Shown piece after piece: positions 1 through 6,635 of a stretch of DNA of 8,279 nucleotides. The notes under the pieces are model-generated. The model was not told the origin of the DNA and made no database searches. It saw nothing but the letters and a program-made list of their open reading frames with translations. The stretch covers positions 1 through 8,279 of the forward strand of contig CALAYY010000127.1 of assembly GCA_937895465.1 (NCBI GenBank). The letters are read 5' to 3'. Origin of the DNA: an uncultured Clostridia bacterium (GTDB lineage: Bacteria > Bacillota > Clostridia > Christensenellales > DUVY01). A program made the translations under genes and the position numbers. Position 1 is the first letter of the stretch. Every line of letters starts with the position of its first letter.

Positions 1-709
1 GCTCTGATAAGCCTTTGGCTCGAGCCGTCCGAATATAGTCAGAATTAAGAACCTCTAACATGTTTGTACGTGTATATCTCATCAAGCCGCCAATGCTTAA
101 CACGACTAAAACTGTCATAGGTAATATAAGGTGCAAAAAGCGATCCCAATGATATGCAAACGACCCCTCAGTAATAACCTTGGTTGCATCAATTAACCCT
201 TGTAGAGGCAACCATCCCAAATCAACAGAAAACACCTTCATTAACAATGCTGCAAAGAAAAACGAAGGCAACGATATCCCCATCATTGCTAAAATCGTAA
301 CAGTATAATCCATTGCACCATATTGCTTTGTAGCTGATTTTATCCCCAAAGGAATAGCAACCAAAAATTGCAAAGCTGTAGCTACAAGAGATAACAAAAA
401 AGATACTTGCATCTTTTCGTATATAACAGATACAACAGGTTTTTGATATATAAAAGACATACCAAAATCACGCTTTAGCATATTGAAAATCCATCTCCAA
501 TATCCATTCCAAATTGAACCCTCTAATCCATAAAGAGTCTTCATCCGCGTAATGTCCTCTTGGGTAATTTGACCCATATTAACTTGAGCGGAAAACTTTA
601 TATCCACATAATCAGCAGGCATCATTCTGACAATAGTGTAAATAATTATTGATGCTCCAAACAGAATAATAACCGCTATACCTAATCTTTTTAATATATA
701 ACCAAACAT
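1..709 (-). CDS. OppB/DppB-type ABC transporter permease, C-terminus cut off by window edge
   Basis: Inner-membrane permease of a peptide/oligosaccharide (Opp/Dpp-type) ABC importer. I translated 236 codons from the ATG at 709; the frame stays open to the left edge. It begins MFGYILKRLG followed by a hydrophobic helix (about residues 10-28), the usual OppB opening. Further hydrophobic segments lie near residues 101-122, 134-160 and 191-210. The visible end (about 219-236) contains DYIRTARAKGLSE, the cytoplasmic EAA loop that contacts the ATPase. Family members are usually a little over 300 aa, so roughly the last quarter is missing. A GGGAG ribosome site at 719-715 supports the start at 709; an in-frame ATG at 721 would add MGVI but has no good site. 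It follows the solute-binding protein gene by 96 bp and is very likely its partner; the second permease and ATPases would lie beyond the window. Substrate (peptide or oligosaccharide) is not determinable here. Confidence 0.93.
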   Translation of the reverse strand, partial: MFGYILKRLGIAVIILFGASIIIYTIVRMMPADYVDIKFSAQVNMGQITQEDITRMKTLYGLEGSIWNGYWRWIFNMLKRDFGMSFIYQKPVVSVIYEKMQVSFLLSLVATALQFLVAIPLGIKSATKQYGAMDYTVTILAMMGISLPSFFFAALLMKVFSVDLGWLPLQGLIDATKVITEGSFAYHWDRFLHLILPMTVLVVLSIGGLMRYTRTNMLEVLNSDYIRTARAKGLSE

Positions 710-714
710 AATTA

Positions 715-719
715 CTCCC
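715..719 (-). promoter_or_regulatory. Ribosome binding site of the OppB-type permease
   Basis: On the minus strand GGGAG lies 5 nt before the ATG at 709. It overlaps codons 2-3 of the alternative in-frame ATG at 721, so it selects the 709 start over the 721 start. Confidence 0.6.
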
Positions 720-726
720 ATTGCAT

Positions 727-761
727 GAACCGAGCTTGGAATAAAACCCAAGCTTCGGTTC
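727..761 (-). promoter_or_regulatory. Intercistronic hairpin between binding-protein and permease genes
   Basis: Arms at 727-739 and 748-761 are complementary over 13 pairs with one single-base bulge (T755) and an 8-nt loop. This is the strongest stem I found in any intergenic stretch and is GC-richer than its surroundings. On the minus strand the 3' side continues ATGCAATGGG with no U-tract, so it is a poor intrinsic terminator. Structures in this position, after a binding-protein gene and before its permease, are known to stabilise the upstream mRNA segment or reduce read-through (malE-malF is the classic case). That role here is inferred. The stem ends 7 nt before the permease ribosome site and might also limit its translation. 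Confidence 0.65.
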
Positions 762-805
762 TTTACAATGTTTAAGTTTTAACCTTTAAATTTACTTTTT
801 ATTAT

Positions 806-3466
806 TTAAGCAATCTCTACATTCCAGATTTCTTGAAGAGGACTCCAATAAGGCGTAACGTTACTTGCAAGAGAAGATGCCTTAATTACTGTATTATCAT
901 ATACAAATAAGTTCTTTCTTTGATAAGTAGGAATTTCAATTGCCAGTTCTGCCAGTACTTCAAGAGCTTGAGCGTATATAGGAGCTCTTTCTGCAGGCAA
1001 CATCTTAGTTCTTGCTTCATCAATCAAATCAGCAAGCTCTTCTAGTAATTCTTTTTGTTCAGAAGTGCCGTTTTCATAAAGCCATATAATACCGTTAGAT
1101 TTAACAGATTCTGCTTGAGACTCATAATGATACACTTGGAACATGTCAGGATCTAAAGCAGCCTGCCATGCTAGAGCATATATACCCACGCCTTGCTCTT
1201 TCTTAATATTAGCTATTAGATTAGAATCAACTTTAATTTCAGCTGTTGCACCAAGACTAATCAAAATCTCTCTAGCCTTTATAAATATCTGACCTGCAGG
1301 ATGTGAATCTGAACTAGAAGGTATTGTAAACACAAAATGAGCTTGTTCACCGTCAGGATTAAGAAGTTTACCCTCTGCTTGTGTATAGCTTGCTTCAAGA
1401 AAATATTCCAAAGCCTTTGCTCCTGTGCTGTCAAATCCATACCCTTCTAGAGGTCCTGTTGCATCCTCAGGGTATGCCCAAGAAACCTTAGACATTGCTC
1501 TATAGATAATCTCAGCCAATCCGTTAGGATAGTATTCATATACTTTGCTTAAGTCAAACACAGTTTGAATCGCTTTGCGCTCTGCAATAGTAGGATAATA
1601 TTTTGGGTTAATTGCAATATAACCATAACCTAGATTATCAACTAATACTGAAGTCAAATCGTCTAGTGTATTGACTTCGCTTACAACATCAGAAGTAGCA
1701 GAAACGGTAGCATAATGTACTTCACCTGATTTTACTGCGTCATATTCTTGTCCGCCTGCAATAACCTTGATGCGAACATATTTAATTTTTGCGTTACCCA
1801 ATCCAAAAGAGTTAAAGTTGTCATTACGTTCAAAATAAACAACATTGTCCTTAAATTCAACAAACTTATAAGGACCTGCACCTACAGGTGTACTGTTTTT
1901 AGTTTTCAAATGAGCCATAAACTGGGTGCTATTAAATTCTGCACCGTAATTAGCAATAGCATTAGTCTTATAGGTATAACCGTTGGTATAATAATTCTTG
2001 GGGGCAATCATAACACCAAGTTTTAAAATTGTTGTAGGGTCTTGTGTGGTAGTAATTATTTTTATAGTTTCAAAACTTTCACCACTTATCGTTTTTGTTC
2101 CTTTTGTTAAGCCTGTAACTGTGGGCACACCACCTTCTACTTCTTTAGCACCTTCACCCGAAACAAATAATTCTTTTATGAAAACTTCTATTGCAGTGTC
2201 TGCACTCTCATAATTAATACCAGTACTTTCAGAATAATCTGTACCGTAAGCGGCACGAATTTCTGCCCAATAATCTGCAATGGTAGGTATATCATCTCCT
2301 TTCATAGTCCATACGGTTTCGGTTACAGCTGATTTGAAAGTATAAGATGCTTTATAACGAGTAAGTCCTATATGCTTGGCAGCATCATATTTAACAAAAC
2401 CAGCACTTTGGGTTCTAACATAATCACCTTCTAAAGGAAAACCTTGCTCATCATAAGCTGTAGCTTGAAACTTATACCTTGTCAAGCTAGCATGTTCGTT
2501 TTCATTATAAACAACTGATTTTCCATCAATAATAACAAAACCGCCGTTCACATCTTCTACAGCATTAAAATAAGGTAATCCCTGAAGATCTTTATTGTTC
2601 GCGTCATAGGCAACATACACGTTAGGTAGATTAACCCAATCACCATTAGCATCCTCAGTCAATGGTTCAGTAATTTCACCAAAGCCCCACATGCTCATAG
2701 CATATGCAACATCAAGTCCTGCTGTATCTCTTACGGTAGCATAATTAAGAGCAGGGTGAAAATATGCCTTGATATAAGAATCACTACCATACTCAGAAAA
2801 AACATAATTGTAAATTTCTTGAGCAAAGCTTATTCCAGCCTGATCAACATATGACCAATATGCATTATAAAGTTCTTGTGTAATACCGTCTGCAATATTA
2901 TCGGAAGTAACCACATAATCTTCAATCTCGCCTATAGCAAATATCTTATCCGCTAAAGCCGAATATTTTGCAGCAATTTCTGGAGTTGTTTGAGTTCTGT
3001 ATTCACTCAACCCCTGGATAGGTAATGTATATAATGTAGAAGAACCATCATATTTGGGGTCAAGATATACATAATAGTTAAACAAAACATCATCTGCTGT
3101 TATTGCAGTGCCATCAGAAAACTTTAAACCATTTTTAAGAACAATTTCATATTCTGCTGTCCCATCATCCTTAAGATCTATTGAATAACTTTTTGCTACT
3201 GTAGCATAATCATCCCCAGCAACAATTGCTCCGTTAGGATCAATAGCAAGTAATGATACAGTTGCTAATTCAATAACGTCTTCGTCATACGCACTTGAAT
3301 AGAAAAACGGATTAAAAACACCGTCAAGCTCTGAAGCCTGCAAAACAAGAGGGACAGTTTCGTTTTTGTTCTCAGTGTTTGGATTATCCTTACATGCTAC
3401 TAAAGCTGTAAATGACAGCGATAATGCCATAATAAGAATAAGAAAAGATGCAATCTTTTTTTTCAT
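806..3466 (-). CDS. Family 5 extracellular solute-binding lipoprotein (Opp/Dpp type) with large insertion
   Basis: Lipid-anchored substrate receptor of an Opp-type ABC importer. Residues 1-25 are a lipoprotein signal (lysines, hydrophobic core, LVAC with Cys25). Hallmarks of the SBP_bac_5 family are visible: LKNGLKFSDGTAITADDVLF at about 110-129, TPVGAGPYKFVEF at 526-538 followed by ERNDNF, then AREILISLGA (731-740) and WQAALDPDMF (767-776). Family members are usually about 500-600 aa; this one is 886 aa, and the extra length lies mainly between residues 155 and 460. That insertion holds a repeat (about 275-375) also found in the upstream lipoprotein. The start is secure: a perfect AAGGAGG (3480-3474) sits 7 nt before the ATG. 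It lies 67 bp after the B-repeat lipoprotein and 96 bp before its likely partner permease. Ligand unknown: peptides or oligosaccharides; the nearby glucanase makes the latter possible. Confidence 0.92.
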   Translation of the reverse strand: MKKKIASFLILIMALSLSFTALVACKDNPNTENKNETVPLVLQASELDGVFNPFFYSSAYDEDVIELATVSLLAIDPNGAIVAGDDYATVAKSYSIDLKDDGTAEYEIVLKNGLKFSDGTAITADDVLFNYYVYLDPKYDGSSTLYTLPIQGLSEYRTQTTPEIAAKYSALADKIFAIGEIEDYVVTSDNIADGITQELYNAYWSYVDQAGISFAQEIYNYVFSEYGSDSYIKAYFHPALNYATVRDTAGLDVAYAMSMWGFGEITEPLTEDANGDWVNLPNVYVAYDANNKDLQGLPYFNAVEDVNGGFVIIDGKSVVYNENEHASLTRYKFQATAYDEQGFPLEGDYVRTQSAGFVKYDAAKHIGLTRYKASYTFKSAVTETVWTMKGDDIPTIADYWAEIRAAYGTDYSESTGINYESADTAIEVFIKELFVSGEGAKEVEGGVPTVTGLTKGTKTISGESFETIKIITTTQDPTTILKLGVMIAPKNYYTNGYTYKTNAIANYGAEFNSTQFMAHLKTKNSTPVGAGPYKFVEFKDNVVYFERNDNFNSFGLGNAKIKYVRIKVIAGGQEYDAVKSGEVHYATVSATSDVVSEVNTLDDLTSVLVDNLGYGYIAINPKYYPTIAERKAIQTVFDLSKVYEYYPNGLAEIIYRAMSKVSWAYPEDATGPLEGYGFDSTGAKALEYFLEASYTQAEGKLLNPDGEQAHFVFTIPSSSDSHPAGQIFIKAREILISLGATAEIKVDSNLIANIKKEQGVGIYALAWQAALDPDMFQVYHYESQAESVKSNGIIWLYENGTSEQKELLEELADLIDEARTKMLPAERAPIYAQALEVLAELAIEIPTYQRKNLFVYDNTVIKASSLASNVTPYWSPLQEIWNVEIA
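2342..2644 (-). repeat. Protein-level GxYV / YDxxxHxxLTRY repeats inside the solute-binding protein
   Basis: Residues 275-375 of the binding protein carry two strong copies of Y-[DN]-x3-H-x2-LTRYK: residues 320-332 (YNENEHASLTRYK) and 360-372 (YDAAKHIGLTRYK), exactly 40 residues apart. Each is preceded 10-11 residues upstream by a G-[GD]-[FY]-V element (308-311 and 347-350). A third, degenerate copy has GDWV at 275-278 and YDANNKDLQGLPYF at 287-300, with His and Arg lost. Codons of the two good copies differ widely, so this is not a recent DNA duplication. The same signature recurs in the neighbouring lipoprotein. I do not recognise it as a named domain. Confidence 0.75.
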
Positions 3467-3488
3467 TAAAGAACCTCCTTAATAATAA

Positions 3489-3516
3489 ATAATATATTTT
3501 AGTTTTTAAGTGTCCA
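3489..3516 (-). promoter_or_regulatory. Weak candidate promoter directly before the solute-binding protein gene
   Basis: On the minus strand TGGACA (3516-3511) and TATTAT (3494-3489) are separated by 16 nt; each differs from the sigma-A consensus at one position. Initiation would give a leader of roughly 17 nt ending in the strong AAGGAGG site. The 67-bp gap has no terminator after the upstream gene, so co-transcription is equally possible. The region is so AT-rich that chance matches are expected. Confidence 0.25.
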
Positions 3517-3533
3517 AATTAAGTTTAATTTTT

Positions 3534-5027
3534 TCAGTCAGCTATTACCTTATCGGTTTCTGTAATTCCAGAAGCATATCCTTCATTAAAAGACCCTCTG
3601 ATAATAGTTGTGGAATCCTTTCCTGTTCCTTTCGCCCCAAGATAAGCCCCTGCATAGACGGTACTTTGGCTTTGAGTCTGAGAATAAATCTGAATATTAA
3701 TATTACAGTTTTCTATTATAGAACCACCTATATCAAGTCCTGCAATAGCTCCAAGGTACAACGGACTTGTGGAGTTAGACATTATTTTAATTTCGCCTTG
3801 AATAGTAAGATTTTTAATAGTTGCACCTTGTATTTTTGAGAAAAATCCAAAATATCGTGGTACACCTGTTTTTATGGTATTAACAGCATTAATATCCATT
3901 TCGCTTATAATATGACCATTGCCGTTAAATTCTCCCATAAAGACTGAATCTTGAACCATCCCCGAACCTATATCCGAAGGAGAAAGTGATATGTTAGAAA
4001 CAAGCAAATATTTACCGTCAGATTTTAAGTTTCTTAGATCACTGGCGTTAGTTAATCTTGTATAATTGCCTTCTATATAGCCCGCATACAAATTGATCTC
4101 AGTTATACTATTATCTTCTGGGAATACTTCATTGTTAAAATCCCATTTTTGTGTAGCATCTGCGTCTTTGTACCAATATGTAAATGTATGTCCACTCTTT
4201 CTAGGAATAATGGTCGTTGTAGGCAACAACTTTCCCCTATCAATAACAACACCCAAAACCCCATTTTGAAATGTAACCTTAGTATCAGTACCGTTATTGT
4301 AAATCCAATTAATTGACAAATTTCTTGCCCAACGAGCATACAAAACAATATCATCTAAGCTTGTTCTATCATTTTTAAAATCCCATTTGTCTGCTTCATC
4401 AAAATAGAGAGTAGAATTATATCTTAGTTCTTTTTGATGATCGGGATTTTGTTCATCGTACCATATATATTGCTTTTCTTTAGTATAACGGCTCAAACCT
4501 TCATGCGCATTGTTTAATTCATCATATTCTTCATATTTTATTTGAGCATTGAATCTTGGTAACGTTTTATGTTCCTCATTTTCAGGATTAAAGAATTCAA
4601 AGATATATTGATCGCCTGGTAGCGTTATTCTTACATATTCTCCATCATCGGCTTGCACATATTTAATTAAACTTACATATTCACCTTGAGCATTTTCAAT
4701 ATACATATCTATATAAACAAATTCTCCATTTTCTGCAAGTTCATATTCGCCTTGGGTATACGACGTATACCAGCCTACCAAATTATAATTGGCTCTTTTT
4801 GCCTCTACAAAACCTACTGAACCTTTTGGTTCTACAAGCAAAGAATTGGGCTTTGCGTATAATACTCTTTCTGGCAATTTGTCTATATTACCACCCATGC
4901 AGTTATAAGTTACCTTAATATATCCATTCAAATCTAAATTAATATTGGAAGAACATGAAATACCTAGTATTGCTATAAGCAATACAACAGAAATTAATAT
5001 AATTAACTTGCCCAATCTTTTAGTCAT
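3534..5027 (-). CDS. Surface lipoprotein with InlB-type B-repeats, inserted tandem repeats and GLUG/beta-helix-like C-terminus
   Basis: Predicted cell-surface protein of unknown ligand. Residues 1-25 form a lipoprotein signal ending LGISC (Cys25). A Listeria-Bacteroides B-repeat starts at 36 (VTYNCMGGN, then NLVGWYT at 82-88), but its C-terminal half (WDFKNDRTSLDDIVLYARW, 215-233) comes over 110 residues later. The insertion (about 93-204) holds three GE[YF]V units of 14 residues and three YD..H..L.RY units of 22 residues. A second B-repeat is uninterrupted (238-317, ending KWDFNN...INLYAGY). Residues 322-497 resemble GLUG/right-handed beta-helix repeats: ASDLRNL, FMGEFNGNGHIISEM, FGFFSKIQGATIKNLTIQG, LGAIAGL, IIENCNINI. 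There is no LPXTG or C-terminal membrane anchor, so the lipid is the only visible attachment. Stop is TGA. Adhesion or glycan contact at the surface is inference. The next gene, the solute-binding protein, shares its inserted repeat. The ribosome site is unusually distant. Confidence 0.88.
   Translation of the reverse strand: MTKRLGKLIILISVVLLIAILGISCSSNINLDLNGYIKVTYNCMGGNIDKLPERVLYAKPNSLLVEPKGSVGFVEAKRANYNLVGWYTSYTQGEYELAENGEFVYIDMYIENAQGEYVSLIKYVQADDGEYVRITLPGDQYIFEFFNPENEEHKTLPRFNAQIKYEEYDELNNAHEGLSRYTKEKQYIWYDEQNPDHQKELRYNSTLYFDEADKWDFKNDRTSLDDIVLYARWARNLSINWIYNNGTDTKVTFQNGVLGVVIDRGKLLPTTTIIPRKSGHTFTYWYKDADATQKWDFNNEVFPEDNSITEINLYAGYIEGNYTRLTNASDLRNLKSDGKYLLVSNISLSPSDIGSGMVQDSVFMGEFNGNGHIISEMDINAVNTIKTGVPRYFGFFSKIQGATIKNLTIQGEIKIMSNSTSPLYLGAIAGLDIGGSIIENCNINIQIYSQTQSQSTVYAGAYLGAKGTGKDSTTIIRGSFNEGYASGITETDKVIAD
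4395..4592 (-). repeat. Three tandem 22-residue protein repeats, [FY][DN]-x5-H-x4-R-[FY]
   Basis: Units are residues 146-167, 168-189 and 190-211 of the B-repeat lipoprotein. The anchor residues keep exact register: F146/Y168/Y190, N147/D169/D191, N150/N172/N194, H153/H175/H197, R158/R180/R202 and F159/Y181/Y203. Cores read FNPENEEHKTLPRF, YDELNNAHEGLSRY and YDEQNPDHQKELRY. The third unit runs into the resumed B-repeat (LYFDEADKWDF). Spacing is constant although most other residues have changed, which suggests structural selection on Tyr/Asp, His and Arg-Tyr. Confidence 0.8.
4602..4727 (-). repeat. Three tandem 14-residue protein repeats beginning GE[YF]V
   Basis: Residues 101-114, 115-128 and 129-142 of the lipoprotein start GEFVYID, GEYVSLI and GEYVRIT, with exact 14-residue spacing. 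A partial copy (GEYEL) begins at residue 93. They lie immediately before the 22-residue units, and the last GEYV leads into the first H-x4-RF unit. A G[DG][FYW]V element holds the same relative position in the solute-binding protein repeats, which suggests the two elements form one composite module. Confidence 0.6.
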
Positions 5028-5047
5028 AATAAAAAAATTGCCTCTTT
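5028..5047 (-). promoter_or_regulatory. Unusually distant ribosome binding site with T7 tract before the B-repeat lipoprotein
   Basis: On the minus strand AAAGAGG (5047-5041) is the only Shine-Dalgarno-like string near the start, but it is 13 nt from the ATG at 5027; 5-9 nt is usual. The spacer contains seven consecutive T. No later Met can replace the start, since the lipoprotein signal begins right at this ATG and the next Met is residue 44. Translation may be weak, or the spacing could vary by slippage in the T run. Confidence 0.5.
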
Positions 5048-5344
5048 ATTTTAAGATATTTATTTAGACAACTATCACTTTAGAAGCCTGTAGTTCAAAG
5101 TTACTAATAATAATACCACTTTAGATATTTAAAATCAATGATGTAATATTATAAATCAATATAAATATAATTATTATTTAATGTAGTCTCTATAAGAATA
5201 GCTTATAACTATATCCATTTAAATAACTTATAATTATACTTTATATTAATAATTATGCTTTTCTATACAAAATCATATAATAAATATACATAAAATGGTA
5301 AATTTATACATAATTCGATAAAAAATCAATAATTAATATTAAAT

Positions 5345-5373
5345 ATTATAAGATAGTTTTTAGAATGTGTAAA
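5345..5373 (-). promoter_or_regulatory. Sigma-A-like promoter for the lipoprotein / solute-binding protein unit
   Basis: On the minus strand TTTACA (5373-5368) and TATAAT (5350-5345) are separated by exactly 17 nt: one mismatch at -35 and a perfect -10. It is the best promoter match I found in the window and lies in the longest intergenic region. Expected transcription start is near 5338, giving a leader of about 310 nt before the ATG at 5027. A 10-bp palindrome TTAATATTAA (5333-5342) overlaps the expected start and could be an operator, but the AT-rich background makes chance likely. Confidence 0.6.
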
Positions 5374-5489
5374 CTATAAACCCAAAACTTTATCATGTAA
5401 AATTATGGATAATCTTATTATGTTATCAAGAAAAACACCAAAAAGTAAGATTTGGATAATTAAAAAGAATCTATTAACAACCTTATCTT

Positions 5490-6593
5490 CTATAAATCAA
5501 TATAACTTCTTAGGCGTTCCCTGACAAACTGACCGCTTGCAGACAATTCATCAACTTCCCATAGCCCATTCTTTGGGTTAAGGCTAGTCGTCTTCAGTAA
5601 CGCTGCTGAATTTTCACTCTTAGCAGATATAGACCAGTTACACCAACTAATCTTATGCTCGTCCAAAAAATCCAACCATGTGCTCGCATCAGAAACGCCG
5701 CCGTCTTCAGGAGAAAGATAAACTTCACCATTACCTGTATTATTAGTCACTCCCCATTCCGTGCAAAATACAGCTGCACCGTTTTCAAGCGCTGAAGTGA
5801 TATTATCCCTTAACTCTTGTCCATGACTGCCAGCATAAAAATGTACTGAATACATCAAGTTTTTACCTTCAATAGGATTCTCAGCACAAATATCAGGTCG
5901 TTGCGACCAGCTCGGATTACCTATTATAATAATATTGTTAGAGTATTTTCGTATTAATTTTACCATATTTTCAGCATAGGGCTTTATATGCTCCCAAAAA
6001 ATCACATCAGCCATAGTATAAGAGTTAGGTTCATTCATTATTTCAAACATAACATTTTTGGTTTTTCCATATTTTTTGGCAACAGAAGTAAAAAAGTCTT
6101 GAGCAAACTGATATGTTTCATGAGTAGGATCGCCAGGAAAAAGCACATGCCAATCGATTATTACATACATATCATTATCTGTTGCAAGTTTCACGGCTTT
6201 GTCTATATTTTTCATTGTGTCTTCTTTCATGCCGTTATAACCGTTATCTTCGCTTCTTACATAGACTGCAAGTCTAATTACATTGCATTTCCAATCTTCT
6301 CTTAAAGCCGAAAAAGCATTGTCATTAAGAAGATTTTGTGAATCATCCCCCACGATAACTCTATTAAAGTTATAAGTGCTCATGCCACGTAATGATATAA
6401 AAGCACCCTTTTGATTGGCAAGCCTCATAACGCCATTCTCGTCTTTTATTACCTCAAGCCTGCCATTACGGCTTACACCTGATTGAGGAATTTCCACTTT
6501 TGTTATAGACGCACATGCAAAAAAGAAAAATGCATTAAAAATAATTATAAAACACAGCAAAACCTTAAATAATTTTTTAATATGTGTTTGCAT
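5490..6593 (-). CDS. Lipid-anchored glycoside hydrolase family 5, endoglucanase type
   Basis: Retaining beta-glycanase (GH5, cellulase fold), probably acting on beta-1,4-glucan or a related beta-glycan at the outer face of the membrane. Residues 1-27 form a lipoprotein-type signal (FFFFAC, Cys27). The catalytic domain fills the rest (about 45-365), with no carbohydrate-binding module or dockerin. All expected GH5 landmarks are visible: LRGMS (68-72), NVIRLAVY with Arg107, YVIIDWH with His149, FEIMNEPN with acid/base Glu188, HFYAGSH with His251 and Tyr253, FCTEWG with nucleophile Glu279, and WCNWS with Trp320. The motif set and GNGEVYL after the nucleophile resemble subfamily GH5_2 endoglucanases; this assignment is from memory of the family. 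A GGGG ribosome site (6603-6600) is 6 nt from the ATG. It follows the LacI gene by 42 bp, so it is likely co-transcribed with or regulated by it. Stop is TAG; no clear terminator follows. Confidence 0.93.
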   Translation of the reverse strand: MQTHIKKLFKVLLCFIIIFNAFFFFACASITKVEIPQSGVSRNGRLEVIKDENGVMRLANQKGAFISLRGMSTYNFNRVIVGDDSQNLLNDNAFSALREDWKCNVIRLAVYVRSEDNGYNGMKEDTMKNIDKAVKLATDNDMYVIIDWHVLFPGDPTHETYQFAQDFFTSVAKKYGKTKNVMFEIMNEPNSYTMADVIFWEHIKPYAENMVKLIRKYSNNIIIIGNPSWSQRPDICAENPIEGKNLMYSVHFYAGSHGQELRDNITSALENGAAVFCTEWGVTNNTGNGEVYLSPEDGGVSDASTWLDFLDEHKISWCNWSISAKSENSAALLKTTSLNPKNGLWEVDELSASGQFVRERLRSYIDL

Positions 6594-6635
6594 ATCTTTC
6601 CCCTATTATTTAATTGATTAATAATGTTGTTTTTG

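Larger units (their letters stand above)
5028..5489. other. 462-bp AT-rich intergenic region
   Basis: This stretch between the glucanase stop and the lipoprotein start contains no ORF with a plausible ribosome site on either strand. It contains the promoter at 5345-5373 and, downstream of it, about 310 nt of leader. Small structures include an inverted repeat TATAAG/CTTATA (5191-5196 and 5202-5207) and a 9-bp direct repeat CACTTTAGA (5076-5084 and 5117-5125). I see no convincing intrinsic terminator for the glucanase gene, no recognisable riboswitch and no tRNA. Confidence 0.7.

Noticed and set aside
727..761. The intercistronic hairpin as an intrinsic terminator
   Set aside because: The minus-strand sequence after the stem is ATGCAATGGG with no U-run, and the next gene of the transport unit starts 17 nt after the stem. 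On the plus strand only three T follow and no plus-strand gene precedes it.
1748..2213. Plus-strand ORFs antisense to the solute-binding protein gene
   Set aside because: Overlapping antisense frames with no domain features, lying opposite a clear coding sequence. The same applies to plus-strand frames at 3510-3839, 5988-6305 and 7888-8169.
3467..3533. ATTAA-AC-TTAAT stem after the B-repeat lipoprotein as a terminator
   Set aside because: The loop would be only two bases and the stem is AT-only; read-through into the solute-binding protein gene is more likely.
4103..4354. 83-codon minus-strand ORF inside the B-repeat lipoprotein gene
   Set aside because: Out-of-frame shadow of a well-supported gene, with no recognisable protein features of its own.
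5174..5290. Tiny minus-strand leader ORFs (about 12-14 codons) upstream of the lipoprotein gene
   Set aside because: Starts at 5290 and 5218 have no ribosome site, and short open frames are expected by chance in such AT-rich sequence.
6610..6621. TTAAT-TG-ATTAA near-palindrome before the GH5 gene as a LacI operator
   Set aside because: Only five AT-only pairs per arm, no CG centre and no convincing match to the repeat before the LacI gene.
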